Positions 1 to 10,797 of a DNA stretch of 64,000 nucleotides are shown here, piece by piece. A program made the position numbers and the translations under genes. Numbering within the stretch: position 1 is the stretch's first letter; every line of letters begins with the position of its first letter. Under the pieces are notes generated by a model. The model saw nothing but the letters and a program-made list of their open reading frames with translations. It was not told the origin of the DNA and did no database searches. Where the stretch lies: positions 1-64,000 of the forward strand of contig JAJKFJ010021759.1 in assembly GCA_027382625.1 (NCBI GenBank), given 5' to 3'. This DNA comes from Tetmemena sp. SeJ-2015. Its lineage: Eukaryota > Ciliophora > Spirotrichea > Sporadotrichida > Oxytrichidae.

Positions 1-1
1 A

Positions 2-531
2 AAAGACGCTCCATGGGATAATTTTGACGAGCATGCAGAGCGAGGGTTCAAGCCAGGCTATCAACTATTAACTAACAAAGACTTAGAGGACTTGCCCCTC
101 CGGCAGATATAAGATAACGGGTATCTACTCATGTGGATAGTAAATGCCAAGAAAGACTATGCCTTTAAGCTGGCCAGGCATCACGGCTACACGTAAGGAA
201 GTAATTGTAAACTTAACTTAAATTTAGATTTGCTGAGACGTTGATTTGGGGAAAAATTAATTAAAAATCGGAAGTCAAATCAGGAAATGGCCACTATCTG
301 AGGCATTCATTTGAAGAACTACTAATTTTCAAGAAAGGAAATGTCCCCATCAGAGGGGAAGGATACAAATTACCGAACCTGCTCTGTCAAGAGCCACTGC
401 CTAACTCAGAAAAGCCCAGAGCAGTGTACGCTGTGGCTGAAAATCTCATCCCTGGAGGATTCATCTTGGAGATATTTGCACGCAGACATAATCTTGGAAA
501 TGGAAGAGTGTCCATTGGCAATTAACTATGA
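2..531 (+). CDS. MT-A70 family adenine methyltransferase, 3' part
   Basis: The 5' end lies outside the window. Reading from base 2 with TAA=Q gives KDAPWDNF, the catalytic motif region (family consensus DPPW), then a typical MT-A70 core: LPLRQIQDNGYLLMWIVNAK, ETLIWGKIN, GHYLRHSFEELLIFKKG, LIPGGFILEIFARRHN, and the end VSIGNQL before TGA at 529-531. A 35-nt GT-AG intron (193-227) joins GYT to FAETLIW. MT-A70 proteins transfer methyl groups to N6 of adenine in RNA or DNA; ciliate relatives (MTA1/MTA9) write DNA 6mA in the nucleus. The second motif position is Ala instead of Pro. The family call is firm; which subgroup it belongs to is not settled. Confidence 0.88.
193..227 (+). other. GT-AG intron in MT-A70 gene
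   Basis: Begins gtaagg and ends tttag. Removal joins GGC TAC AC to A TTT GCT and restores the conserved GYTFAETLIW segment; read through, the frame meets TGA. Confidence 0.85.
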
Positions 532-672
532 GGAAATTATATTCTGAGGAGATCTCCTCATCTTCGTATTTAATTTGCATTTAGAAACCTTTACCCCTAT
601 TTTAAAAATGCTACCTTATTATTTTCTAAATCACCTAATAAATAAGGATCTTAATTTAAATAATTTTAATAA

Positions 673-1175
673 TATAGGTCAAATACGAATAGTTGATAAT
701 CAATTGAAAAAATAATGAATTGAGCGACTGCGAATTACAAGACGGAGTTTAATTAGTTTACCGAAATAATTAAATAAATGAAATAATGGCACACTCTAAA
801 TCAACGCATTTCTAACAATCATTGAGACAGATGATCTCCGTTTCACCTTATTACCGAAAACTCTATCATTACATTGGAGAAATAAAACTAGATGGAGATA
901 AATGCAGACTTTTCAATCATGAGGAAGAATTTCACCCAATCAAAAAATTTCAATTCCCAAGAAGGCGATGAGATTCAATATAAAAGATGTCATCCATGAA
1001 TGGAAAGAATATATCAGTTACACTTCGTAAATAATATTCAGATAACTAATAGATCTATTAATTCACATTCCATGCTTTGTTCGTATTCTGACTTGTAATT
1101 AAAAAGAATGTCTTTTCGCACTGTTGTATTCATTATTTTTCTATTTCATTATCAACTATTCGTATTTGACCTATA
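673..1175. mobile_element. ~500 bp TA-flanked inverted-repeat element (copy 1)
   Basis: Starts TATAGGTCAAATACGAATAG and ends with its reverse complement. Left and right ends match, with a few mismatches, for about 50 bp. TA dinucleotides at both ends fit Tc1/mariner-type target duplication. Length 503. A 61-codon frame from 786 shows no recognised domain. It sits just upstream of the truncated surface-protein copy, whose ATG is only 36 bp away. Confidence 0.85.
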
Positions 1176-1210
1176 TCAAATAGAAAAATCACTCTTAAGC
1201 TCTATAATTT

Positions 1211-2850
1211 ATGAGAATCTAATATTAATATAAATTAAATCTATATTATTTTAGCAGTGCCCTTCTTTTGCTCTGCTCTTTCTAATTTTTTTAACAAATT
1301 TATTTATTTGTGTTCTGGAGTAGTTTCACAACCAATTGTAATAGGCTCAATAAAACAACTATATTGAACACAATCGAAGATTAGCAGATAAGCATTTTCG
1401 ATAAATAGTGTGGGAGAAGAAGCAAACTAGGACTTTCTTCTAGGAGTTGAATCTTGCTCATAGAAATGTGAAACTTGTTCAGGTATTCAGGCTAATTAGT
1501 GCAGTTCCTGTAGCGACTCATATTTTGTTTAATTGTTGGAATATTTTAATAATTACTTGAAAGATTCTTAGTGCTTACCTTTGCCTAAGCAAACCGCAAA
1601 AATAATATAGCCTAATCTGAAACACAAATATGTTAATCTTGTCCTGAAAACTTGGAAACTTGCAGCAGCGCAACTACTTGCACATTTTGCAAAGTTGGAT
1701 ACTACCCTCACGAGGAGGAATGTATTTCTCATTGACGGCTTTAACCCAACAGAGTAAAATGGAACAACTTCTTCAAGTGCTTGTAATCCCTCTACTTTGA
1801 CAGATGCTCACGATATTATTTTATGATTCATTATTATTCAAATATAGATCATCATCATTTTAATAATAAAGTATTAAAACTAGATTTAAAGTGTCTTGTC
1901 TGATTATCATTAAACAACAGACACTTAAGTGAAGCATATCAACCAAATGGATTAGCAACTTTCCATCACGATTCTTCAGAGGTCTGCAAAAATGCTAGCC
2001 GCTAATTAACTCCTTAATGCCAATGGCAGAGATAGTTTGCTATCTAATCATATTTTCATTAAATAATAAAATAATATGTTAAATAAAGAATTATTAAGAG
2101 CTAAATTATGAAATAACAAAATGCTACCCTCCTTCTCCTCCATAAATAAGAGTTGCAACTAACTCCATGCCTAACCACTGTGTCAGCATCATTTCCAAAT
2201 ATTAAATAATAATAATAATAATAATTAAGGGAATTAAAGGGCCCCCGGCATAAATAAGATAGGCCGTGACGTCAATGATATTGCTGTGACGCACTTATCT
2301 GACGCACACAAACCTACCAGCCGAATAGGGATATTAAACACGTGGCACCCCCGCCACCTCACATTCTGAGCAGAAGCTCCCGGCTTCTGCGTACCATCCA
2401 AAAAAACCTAGAAGGAGAAAAAAATCCGGTAGCTTCGGACCGAGAGCAAGTCGCTGCTCCGTAGCGTCTGGCTTCGCTGTCCAACTGCATGACTGAGTGT
2501 TTGCCCATAGATCTCGTCCCTCCACGCCTAACAGGATTAGGAGGGTGAGTGGGAACCACTCACCTTTGATTATCTCTCCAGTGAGCAGCTCACCACCTTC
2601 CCCAGGGCTTCGGCTGCCATTATCCCTTGCCTCTTTTAAGCACTCACCCACCAGCCAATGGATTACCAAACCAAAGAGCCTTCAGGGAAAGGGCGACCGG
2701 TGCCTAGTGCCGGTCGTGTGCGTCCTGAATTTTAACTTTCTAATTTAATAATAAATATTAAATAAATAACACTTTAATATGAGTATTATAACGATGCTCC
2801 TCATTGAACATTCATTGACTTCTAAGTAAATTTCGATTCAAAATCTAAGA
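1211..2850 (+). pseudogene. Truncated copy of the CADG / Cys-rich / YHYH surface-protein family (unit 0)
   Basis: Starts ATGAGAATC like units A and C and encodes a hydrophobic leader (SSALLLLCSF). The cadherin-like domain is missing. Cys-rich parts follow: GVESCSQKCETCSG near 1448 and CPENLETCSSATTCTFC near 1640-1700, broken by a TGA where the paralogs read Cys. The start of the YHYH domain, CYPPSPPQIRVATNSMPNHC, lies at about 2123-2180. After a GC-rich insert a single further block, FIDFQVNFDSKSKK, appears near 2820. The rest of the YHYH domain and the GPI tail are absent. I infer a decayed tandem copy. Confidence 0.7.
2197..2765 (-). mobile_element. GC-rich insertion bounded by 13-bp direct repeats
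   Basis: About 2230-2735 is far more GC-rich than its surroundings. It is bracketed by AAATATTAAATAA at 2197-2209 and 2753-2765. On the minus strand it ends in an (ATT)n tail next to the left repeat, as a retroposed SINE would. It holds perfect hairpins: GGTGAGTGG-GAA-CCACTCACC (about 2543-2563) and CGACCGG...CCGGTCG (about 2694-2717). A 111-codon minus frame (2334-2669) resembles nothing I know. Alternatives: a structured ncRNA gene, or an IES with an unusually long pointer. It splits the YHYH region of unit 0. Confidence 0.5.
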
Positions 2851-3109
2851 AAATCAATCTTTTTATTAATTTATTCGACCAACAAAAAATAAAGAAAAGC
2901 AGATCATGAAAAAAACTATATATATTGAATATGAATACATGATCGTGGATTGATTTAAGTTAGAAATACATTAAGTTTGTCTCTTCGTTGTGTGATTAAT
3001 ATAATATTACGCTTTAAATATAGAGTTTTTTAATTTAAATGTCTACCTCAACAACTACATCTACTTCAACAACCACTACTACATCTACAACAAAAAGCTC
3101 AACCTCTAA

Positions 3110-3353
3110 AACTTGAGAGTGACAACTGAGGAGGCAAGCTCCTAGAGTAACCAGAGTATCCCTCCCGATCAACAGAGACTCATCTTCGCAGGCAAGCTCA
3201 AAGAAATACTAAAGTATGCTTACACTTGAGTACTTTTGAACAACATCCACAACAAAATTTTTAACAAGGACAAGCAGAACCCTCAGCGATTACAACATCC
3301 AAAAAGAGTCTACCCTACTAAAGCAACTTCTCAAAATGCAGACACTAAACTGA
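3110..3353 (+). pseudogene. Ubiquitin gene remnant
   Basis: A frame from 3110 contains IPPDQQRLIFAGK (about 3158-3196), a signature of ubiquitin residues 36-48. After a broken stretch and frame change, SRTLSDYNIQKESTL follows (about 3275-3319), matching ubiquitin residues around 54-69. The N-terminal part is divergent and shortened and the C-terminal Gly-Gly is missing; the frame ends in TGA at 3351-3353. Just upstream (3041-3109) is a Thr/Ser homopolymer-like tract. Damaged and non-functional as it stands; it could be a germline-limited pseudogene or a scrambled fragment. Confidence 0.75.
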
Positions 3354-4037
3354 AAACGATACTGATGGAGTAATAAATGGAAACTATAGATGTTATTTAG
3401 CGGGAGTTGACTCCCTCATTAAATTTAAAAACATAATGCTTTTAAACTATCTCTAATTTAATATATATCACTTTTCTCCTGTTGTCTATCTTGATTAGGT
3501 TTTGCTTACCCACTATCATGTATTCATATTCACCCTATAAGCAATGAAGATTTGAGTTTAATGTAATTTCATTTTTTAAAATAATCATTTTAATCTTCCC
3601 AAAAAAGAAGTAATCTAAATTAAAAAATTCTTTTTTATAAAAAAACATTAAAAGTATTGCAAATATATTAATTTTATTATTTTATAAATTCTTTTCGAGC
3701 TCATTTACATTATAATTTATAGGATTAATATTAGAAAGAATGAAACAAATAGATGAGTAAATTAATTTATCTCTTTATTTTACATCCATTATATTAGTAA
3801 CTTTTAACAGTAACAACTTCTAAAACATAAGATTTCTTTTTTATTTACTTTTTTATTAATTAAGATTACATAAATATAAGTTTGAGTATTATATCATTTA
3901 TTTAAGCTAACAAATTATTATTGCTAAAATAAATTAATATATTCTACTAAAAAATAACTCTATAATTAAATAAGGATCCCAATTCTAATCGATTAATTAA
4001 TATCTAATAGTGAGATCACCCTAATACCTTTATAATT
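3354..4037. other. AT-rich spacer before unit A
   Basis: No coding signal seen. The last ~40 bp (ttaatatctaatagtgagat onward) are shared with the stretch just upstream of unit C (about 20,800) and probably hold the family promoter. Confidence 0.5.
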
Positions 4038-7000
4038 ATGAGAATCCAGTTCAAGATAATCTTAAACAGCCTTCTTCTAGCGGCAGTCTACTTCTGCACT
4101 GCTCTCTCTCATTCTTTAAAAATAATTGAATTAGAATTCAAAACGAGAATTAGATTCACAACTGGCTGCTGTAGGCTCAATATATATTAAATAAATAAAG
4201 CAATCAGTGACTAGTTTGTTTCCATATTTGAGAAGAGCCTTTATATAAATCTAATTTATTATTTCACCATGGATTATGACTATCCTCTTTCTTTTTCTCT
4301 CGTAACTTAACGTGGAGATCCACTTCCAAGCTTTATCAATATGTTTTTAAATGGAGAGATCTTGCTTTTTCAAGATTCCACAAAAACCGATACTAACCTT
4401 AAGGAAATTAACATACTATTCTATTGTTTTAATGATCAACTCAGACGATGGGTCATATTTACTCAGAATAATTGCTATGAATTTATAAATTAAGTATAAT
4501 AAATAGGGCTGGAAAAACAGCTTCACAGGATTTTACTCTGAGAATTGAAGGATGCTCATATTTTTGCAAAACTTGCACTGACGTTTCATATTTAGACTGC
4601 ACTTCTTGCGAAGCGCCTTATTTAATAGCAATTAATTTAAAGGTGAAAGTTTGTTTAAAATTTCTTGAAAGATTCTTAGTGCTAAAAGTCATCTCAATGC
4701 ACTGGAAACACTTATCCTGATACTACTACAAGAAAATGCTAATCTTGTCCGAGCTCCTGCACAGCATGCAGCAACGCAACCTCTTGTTCTTCTTGCCAGG
4801 TTGGATACTACCTTCATCAAGGAAAATGTATTTCCAACTGCCCAATCGGCACTTTCCCATCAGAGTAGTAAACTGGTATTTCAAGCGTATGTATTTCATC
4901 GACACTGATTACTGAAGAAGATAATATTAAAGGATAAATACAAAATAGAAGATCGATAATTTACATATATTTATAGAATAGACAGTATAACGAGTGCTTA
5001 GAGATTTAAATAATCTATAGTAATTAAGATTTAGTATACTAATAAAATAAAAAGTTTAAATTTGTCCCTGTTTATCAATTCAAAAAGTGATAAGAAGTAA
5101 TTATGTAGAGATCTCGACTCATTGCTTTGTATCTTCTTAAAAGGATCACTCTAAGGGATTTCTAGTTTAGTAATTAATAATTGAGTGAATTTTAATGGGC
5201 CCCTTAAGCCTTTTGGTTGCATTAGCAGTCCCAAATCTTAGCTAGATATCCTCTTTTTTTAAAGAGATTCTTTAAGGAATAATTAATGCTAAAATCGTTA
5301 GGAATGGAAAATTTGCAAATTATCGTTGAGAATTTATTAACTTATCCCTTTATAAGGAAGTTTAGTTATGGATTTACTATTGGAATATTTTTTTTTAATG
5401 ACTTTATTTTAAGATAGTCTAAGGGTTACTAAATATTTTCAAGAGGCTATTGTTATTTTTTATGCCTTAAAGTCTAATCCAAGATGTTTAGGATTTTGGG
5501 TCTTATCTTCAACATTATATGGACGAGACTTATTGTGATAGCTAAAAAGGGATACTATTTGGGGTTACTTTCCCAACTTCTATTTTTATTAAAAATAAGG
5601 AGGAGGAGCAACTAACAGTAAAAAACATGGCAAGCGCAGGCAATCAGTGATTTTTAAATTACGGTGCTTAAATATGCTTGATGGGGTTTATAATTCATTA
5701 ATGGAATAATTGATTTAGCATGCCTTGTCTGATTATCATTTGACAACTGACACGTCAGTGATGGAATTTACAGTGATGAATTCTGATCTTTTTGGATGTG
5801 TTTCCTCTGAGGTTTGCAAACAGCCAAATCTTCAATTAACTCCTCAATGCTCATGGCAAAGAAAATTTGCTATCCAATCAATTATCACATTTATAAATAA
5901 TATATTTTAATTCCTTTCTATAAGATTTAAATTAAAAAGCAACTAAATGCTACCCCTCTTCGCCTCCCCAAATAAGAATCGCCACTAACTCCATGCCTAA
6001 TCACTGCATCAATACTGAGTAAAAACAAATAGCATCACAAATTCATATTACATTATAGCTGCGAAATAATTGGACCATAGAATAATTAATAAATTAAATT
6101 ATTGTGGAATCAGAGTTTATTCTTAATGAAATAATTATTATACCATTCGATTCATTATTAATTTCTTAGATATTTGTAATATCGTAACTTTTGTAAGGAG
6201 CAGTCATCTAATAATTATAATGGTCTAGTATTATCAACAAATTTAACAGTCAATTAGTTACAAACTCTAATCACTTTAAATTAATCATTGATTTCAATTA
6301 AATCCTTAACTATAATAAAACAGTTTAATCAAGTCCGAAGGAAGCTCTCGTCGACTTTTAAGTTAACTTCAATACTTATTCAGCCGAAATCGACCCAATC
6401 AAATCTAACTTAATTTAATTGAATCTTATATTAAAACATTCAGGTTGAGAGATCTTTTGTCCATAAATTAAAGTTTGAGGATCTAGAAAAGTTTTTTCCC
6501 ACTAATTTTAATAAAGATAAATATAATCTTAAATAAGAAAAATGGGCACTATCTATAAATAAAATGTGTATGGATATTTGTATTGAGGTATTCTCCTCCA
6601 CTTCTTTATTAATCATCTTCTTTAAGCGAAGCTAGTTTTAGCAAAGATTTGCTTGAGATGCAAGTACATAAGGATCTTTATTCATAAATGGTTATTTAAG
6701 TAAGACTAATTTAAAGATGAATCTCAAGCCTAATATAAATTCAAAAAATATTTAATTCAAATAAAAAAGGCAAGAATGTTTTGTATGTTGCTTATTTTTG
6801 ATTAAAATTATATTATCACAAACTCAAATAATTAAAATAGATAACTAACTGTAGCTCAAGGGAGGCAACAGTATTTTTTCATAACGATATCTTATTCTTA
6901 ATAAAAATCTTTGCCGAAATTAAGGCTAAATAATTAGAATAGTCTCTTCATTATTTCAGATCACAATGCTACCTCCAAATTTTAAAATAGCTGAATTAAG

Positions 7001-9191
7001 CATTAAACCCTTTTTCTTACTATATTTTTAAAAAGGAATGAAGGCTCTATTTCAGTTTTTAGAAAATCGATTTATACTTATCTAAGTTTTTTTTTATTAT
7101 AAATGATTGATAATCTAATGAAATGATAAATTAAATGATTTTTAAATCATTTTAAATGATTTGAAATTCTAATTCTATATTCCCTATATCATTGAATGAA
7201 GTTTATATACTATTTATAATAGAATAAACACTCTCTTCTTTATTCAAATGTATATTTCTTTTACGTGTATTTCTTCAGAGTAAAAGACAAAAAAAGACCA
7301 AAAAAATCTTAAATTTAACATTATGAAGTTTAAGGTCTTCTTTTTACAATCGTAATTAAACCTTTTACAAATTTTTTATTTATTTTAACAAGAGTGAATA
7401 CAAAAGACATCATAATTAATCTATGAAAAAATCTATGATAGGTTTTAAAATTAAATATGAAACTTATCACGAATTTCAAAATAAGCTCTCTACCCTGGTT
7501 AAATTATAAGGAAGCAGTAAAGATTATCTTTAAGCTTTGTTTAAATTAAGGGAATTTTTCATAAATGGCTAAATAAATTGAGAAAGAAATTAATTATTAA
7601 AATCGCAGATGAAAACTAACACTCTGCGATGCGGTAGTGACTGGGTGGCAAAGATGCCTGATTTATTGAAGTTTAGATCTTACAATTGGGATAATAATTA
7701 TTATTATATATAATCTCAAGGCGGTAGAAGAGATTGTTGGGGTTTCAATTAATGGAGTTCCAATAAAGCAAAGCACCACAAGTGCAGGCTTAGATCCTCT
7801 ATATCCTAAGGCCTAAACAGATGATCTAAAATCCGTAGTTTCGACTATCGATGACTGTGTTGGAAATTGGGATGAGGGTAAATTAAATTTATTTTTTATT
7901 CTACCACTATAGTTCAGTATGTATTAAATTAACTTAATTATAAGCTCAACTTTTTTAATTAATTTATTTTTATATTTATTCTAAGCTTTCAAAGTATCTT
8001 TTAAGATATATATATATATATATTTTTTTAACAATGGTTTATTTTTGTTGATTATCTAAAAACATATTTTTATTGTATTGCATTTGAGAGATGCTTCGCA
8101 TTGTAAAATTAAATCTCTTAAGTCATCTCTAAAAGCAATAAATATTAATTTAATTATATTTTAAAGAAACTTAATAGCTTTTCTCTGTCATTGAATAAGA
8201 TCTATGAACTGAAAACTTTCAAATTAAATTTTTTAAAATTTTATGATTTTTAAAAATTATTATTTTCATGAAAGCTTCTGATACTTTATCTGGCATTTAT
8301 TTTTAAAAAAATTATTTTGTCACGTAGTTTGATTATCAACAGAGATCTCATATATAAAAAATAACCTATCACAATTAACATTTAATTATACTACACAACT
8401 TCTCCTTGTATATTGAATCCCGATTTCATCCCTCAAGGAACTACATGATCTTTATTTTTCTCAATTAATTTTTGCTTATCTAATACCAAATGTGGCTCGG
8501 ATCCAATTCAATATATTTAGAAGAATTCACTCAAAAGCTTCATAACAAATAAAGCAAAAAATATTATAGGATTCGCTAAAGATGGTCACCTCATCTTGCA
8601 CTATATCAACCCAAAAACTAAAAAACCATGGCAACCCTGCGAGGTAGACTCATGCAACATGGTCAAGGTGGGAGACTCATATGCATATGCCCATACTTTG
8701 TTCCACCCCTATACTGTAGGGTGCTGGGGTCTCGGATCTTATAAAACAAATATAATTATCTTCCAACGATTATGCCGCTACTTGCACTACAAATTTTTTA
8801 ATTATTTCTAAAATTGAATTTATTAAACAAGAATAATAATTATATATTTCTTAAAATAATGATGAATGATGAATAATTGAGCATGTAAAAGAATAATCAA
8901 GTTCCAACCTCTTTATAGAGATCAGACTTAATTAAACAACTCAAGCATATTTCTTAAAATAAATAACTTATTTTATGAAAAGATAGATTTAAATCTATAT
9001 TTCTATATTCTAACTTACTAAATATTTTAATTTATAAATAATTGTATAAAATGCTAAGTTTTGCGGTTCTGATAGCTATGCTACACTCCTTATATTATAT
9101 TTAAAGACTCGGCTTCACATTCAAACTAATAAGTGCAATTATTAATTTATCTTTTATAACAAGTCTCTTTGTGATAGTCACTTTGCTCTGA
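4038..9191 (+). CDS. CADG / Cys-rich / YHYH GPI-anchored surface protein, unit A
   Basis: ATG 4038 opens a signal peptide (MRIQFKIILNSLLLAAVYFC). Next comes a weakened cadherin-like part (GDPLPSFI near 4312), then Cys-rich repeats (EGCSYFCKTC, near 4548; FLKDSQC...NTYPD; CPSSCTACSNATSCSSC, near 4760; CISNCPIGTFPSE). DYHLTTDTSVMEFTVMNS (5725) leads to the YHYH region: CYPSSPPQIRIATNSMPNHC (5947), ALVDFQVNF (6335), LRCGSDWVAK (7628), VSINGVPIKQ (7743), DDCVGNWD (7848), PWQPCEVDSCN (8627) and YAYAHTLFHPYTVGCWG (8680). The end is a hydrophobic tail SLFVIVTLL then TGA, fitting a GPI signal. AT-rich gaps between blocks are IESs or introns and shift frame. The family function is unknown; a surface antigen is my inference. 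Confidence 0.7.
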
Positions 9192-9769
9192 GAAATTTAA
9201 CTTCAAACTAATCAATTAAGTAAAAGTAAAGGTACACCTGCTCCTTTAATTATAATTTACTCAGATTAGATTTATAAGCCACGTCATAAAAACAAGATGC
9301 AATAATTTCAATATTTCAACAATAATAATTTACATTATATAAAATTATATGAACCAAATCTTGATTTTCTAGCATATACAATCAACATTTATAAATTAAA
9401 ATAGTGGCTCATAAGAGCATTAACATATTTTTAAATTAAAATGATTTCAATTAAATATTATAATATTTAATATCTTTAGCTTTCTTTATTTCGAGGAATA
9501 ATTTATTAATTTATCTTTAATTTAATGAACAAATAATTAATTTTAAATAAAATAAATCTTTTTGCTATATATCTATCTCTCTAAACATTTTATATTTTAG
9601 ATTCATTTTATATTCAAGCATTAATCTTTGAAGAAATATTTTTGGGTCTGAGCAATTTAGAAATTTTACTAGGAACTATATTACTATATTATTATAGTAA
9701 GCCTAAAACATCTGAGACCTTTTACATAAGTTTATTTTAAAACGTAGAGATACTATAGAGATTGAAGAG
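9192..9769. other. AT-rich 3' flank of unit A
   Basis: Contains the 3' motif AAAGTAAAGGTACAC (about 9223-9237), shared with units B and C just after their stops, and a block near 9640-9690 (gggtctgagcaatttag) that recurs downstream of unit C near 24,400. Otherwise nothing. Confidence 0.5.
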
Positions 9770-9960
9770 CAAAGTAAGCGAAGAAGGCATACGCTGAGAT
9801 GAATATCACTCCTGTTTTTAATGTTCCATACTCGCCAGAATTCAACCGCATTATGTATTACTAGAGCTTTGCTACGGGAAACTGAGTAGTTGTAAGAGAG
9901 TGGAAGAAGAGAAGACAAAGTTATGTGCGAGATAAGGTAGAGTGAATATTTAGGAAAAGT
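9770..9960 (+). mobile_element. Decayed Tc1/mariner-like DDE transposase fragment
   Basis: One frame reads AKQAKKAYAEMNITPVFNVP then YSPEFNRIMYYQSF. This matches the conserved C-terminal 'vPYSPefNpIE' block of Tc1/mariner/IS630-type transposases, which precedes the catalytic acidic residue. Here the usual P-I-E is R-I-M, and a TGA follows within a few codons. No intact ORF or terminal repeats were found around it, so this is a relic. Confidence 0.65.
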
Positions 9961-9978
9961 ATTTAAGCTTAACTTAAT

Positions 9979-10440
9979 GACTTAAGTCACTTTTGCTTAT
10001 CTGGGAAGAAGGGATTCAGGTTCCTTTCTCTCTTCTGTTAATGAGACCAGATGGACCTAGCTTCCTCATCTTCGAACCTGCTCCCGCATCTATGTGCACA
10101 ACTCCGACTTCAATAAGCACTATAGAGGTTGAAGCTTCCATTTTTATTCATAATGTAAAGGAATGATAGATATTTTTGTTGTTTTATGAGGAAGATCCAA
10201 ATTGTTTAATGAAGGCTGAAATTTAGAATTAACATATAATAATTTTATTTACAAAAGCTTACCTACTTATCAATGCTGATATATCAGCAGACAATGAATC
10301 TTAAGGCTTTATTAAGGATTTTATATTGCATAAAAGAATCGCATAGAATGATGCTGCAGATAAAACCTATTGTGAATTTAAGTATTATTCTCATTTCCTA
10401 TAAGTTAACTAGTTTAAATTAATCAACTCTTTTATTTTTC
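9979..10440 (+). CDS. Orphan coding block, protein not recognised
   Basis: After an upstream TGA one frame stays open as SLLLIWEEGIQVPFSLLLMR, continues through FLIFEPAPASMCTTPTSIST and EASIFIHNVKE, and stops at TGA near 10,164. Deleting a 30-nt AGGAA-flanked insert (10,159-10,188) removes that TGA and continues EDPNCLMKAEI, then, after AT-rich sequence, ISADNESQGFIKDFILHKRI. Neither an ATG nor a plausible C-terminus is attached. It could be an isolated macronuclear-destined segment whose partners lie elsewhere, or a pseudogene. Confidence 0.4.
10159..10188 (+). other. Putative 30-nt IES, pointer AGGAA
   Basis: AGGAA occurs at 10,159-10,163 and 10,189-10,193. Removing one copy plus the insert removes an in-frame TGA and joins HNVKE to DPNCL. 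Confidence 0.5.
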
Positions 10441-10797
10441 TTTGTAAAATATATTTGAAGAAATACAAAAAGATTTGGTATCCTTCTGATTTATTGTTGT
10501 AAAGATGAAGTGTACAATAAGTAACATATCCAAAATCCCAGGATGGGTACCTTCACATAGGAGCAAAACTTATCTATATTCAAGCCAAACTGATGCTTCT
10601 CGAAAAATTTGTATTAAAAATATAATTTTACCTCTCTAAAAAGTTTCTCATTTTCAACTAAAGAAATTGCCTATCATCTTATGTGCCACTAAAGGATCAA
10701 TAAAATTTGCTATATCTATGTCAATCTATCTTGTTTTAAGCGTGTTGAAATTTGAAATTAAAGCATATAAAGACAATATTAAAGTCTCTATTTTAGT

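Noticed and set aside
2334..2669. 111-codon minus-strand ORF in the GC-rich island
   Set aside because: GC-rich DNA with few stops easily gives such frames; it has no domain resemblance and lies in a hairpin-rich insertion.
8001..8030. TA microsatellite and the CT run near 17,861
   Set aside because: Ordinary simple repeats in AT-rich spacer or IES sequence; no further structure.
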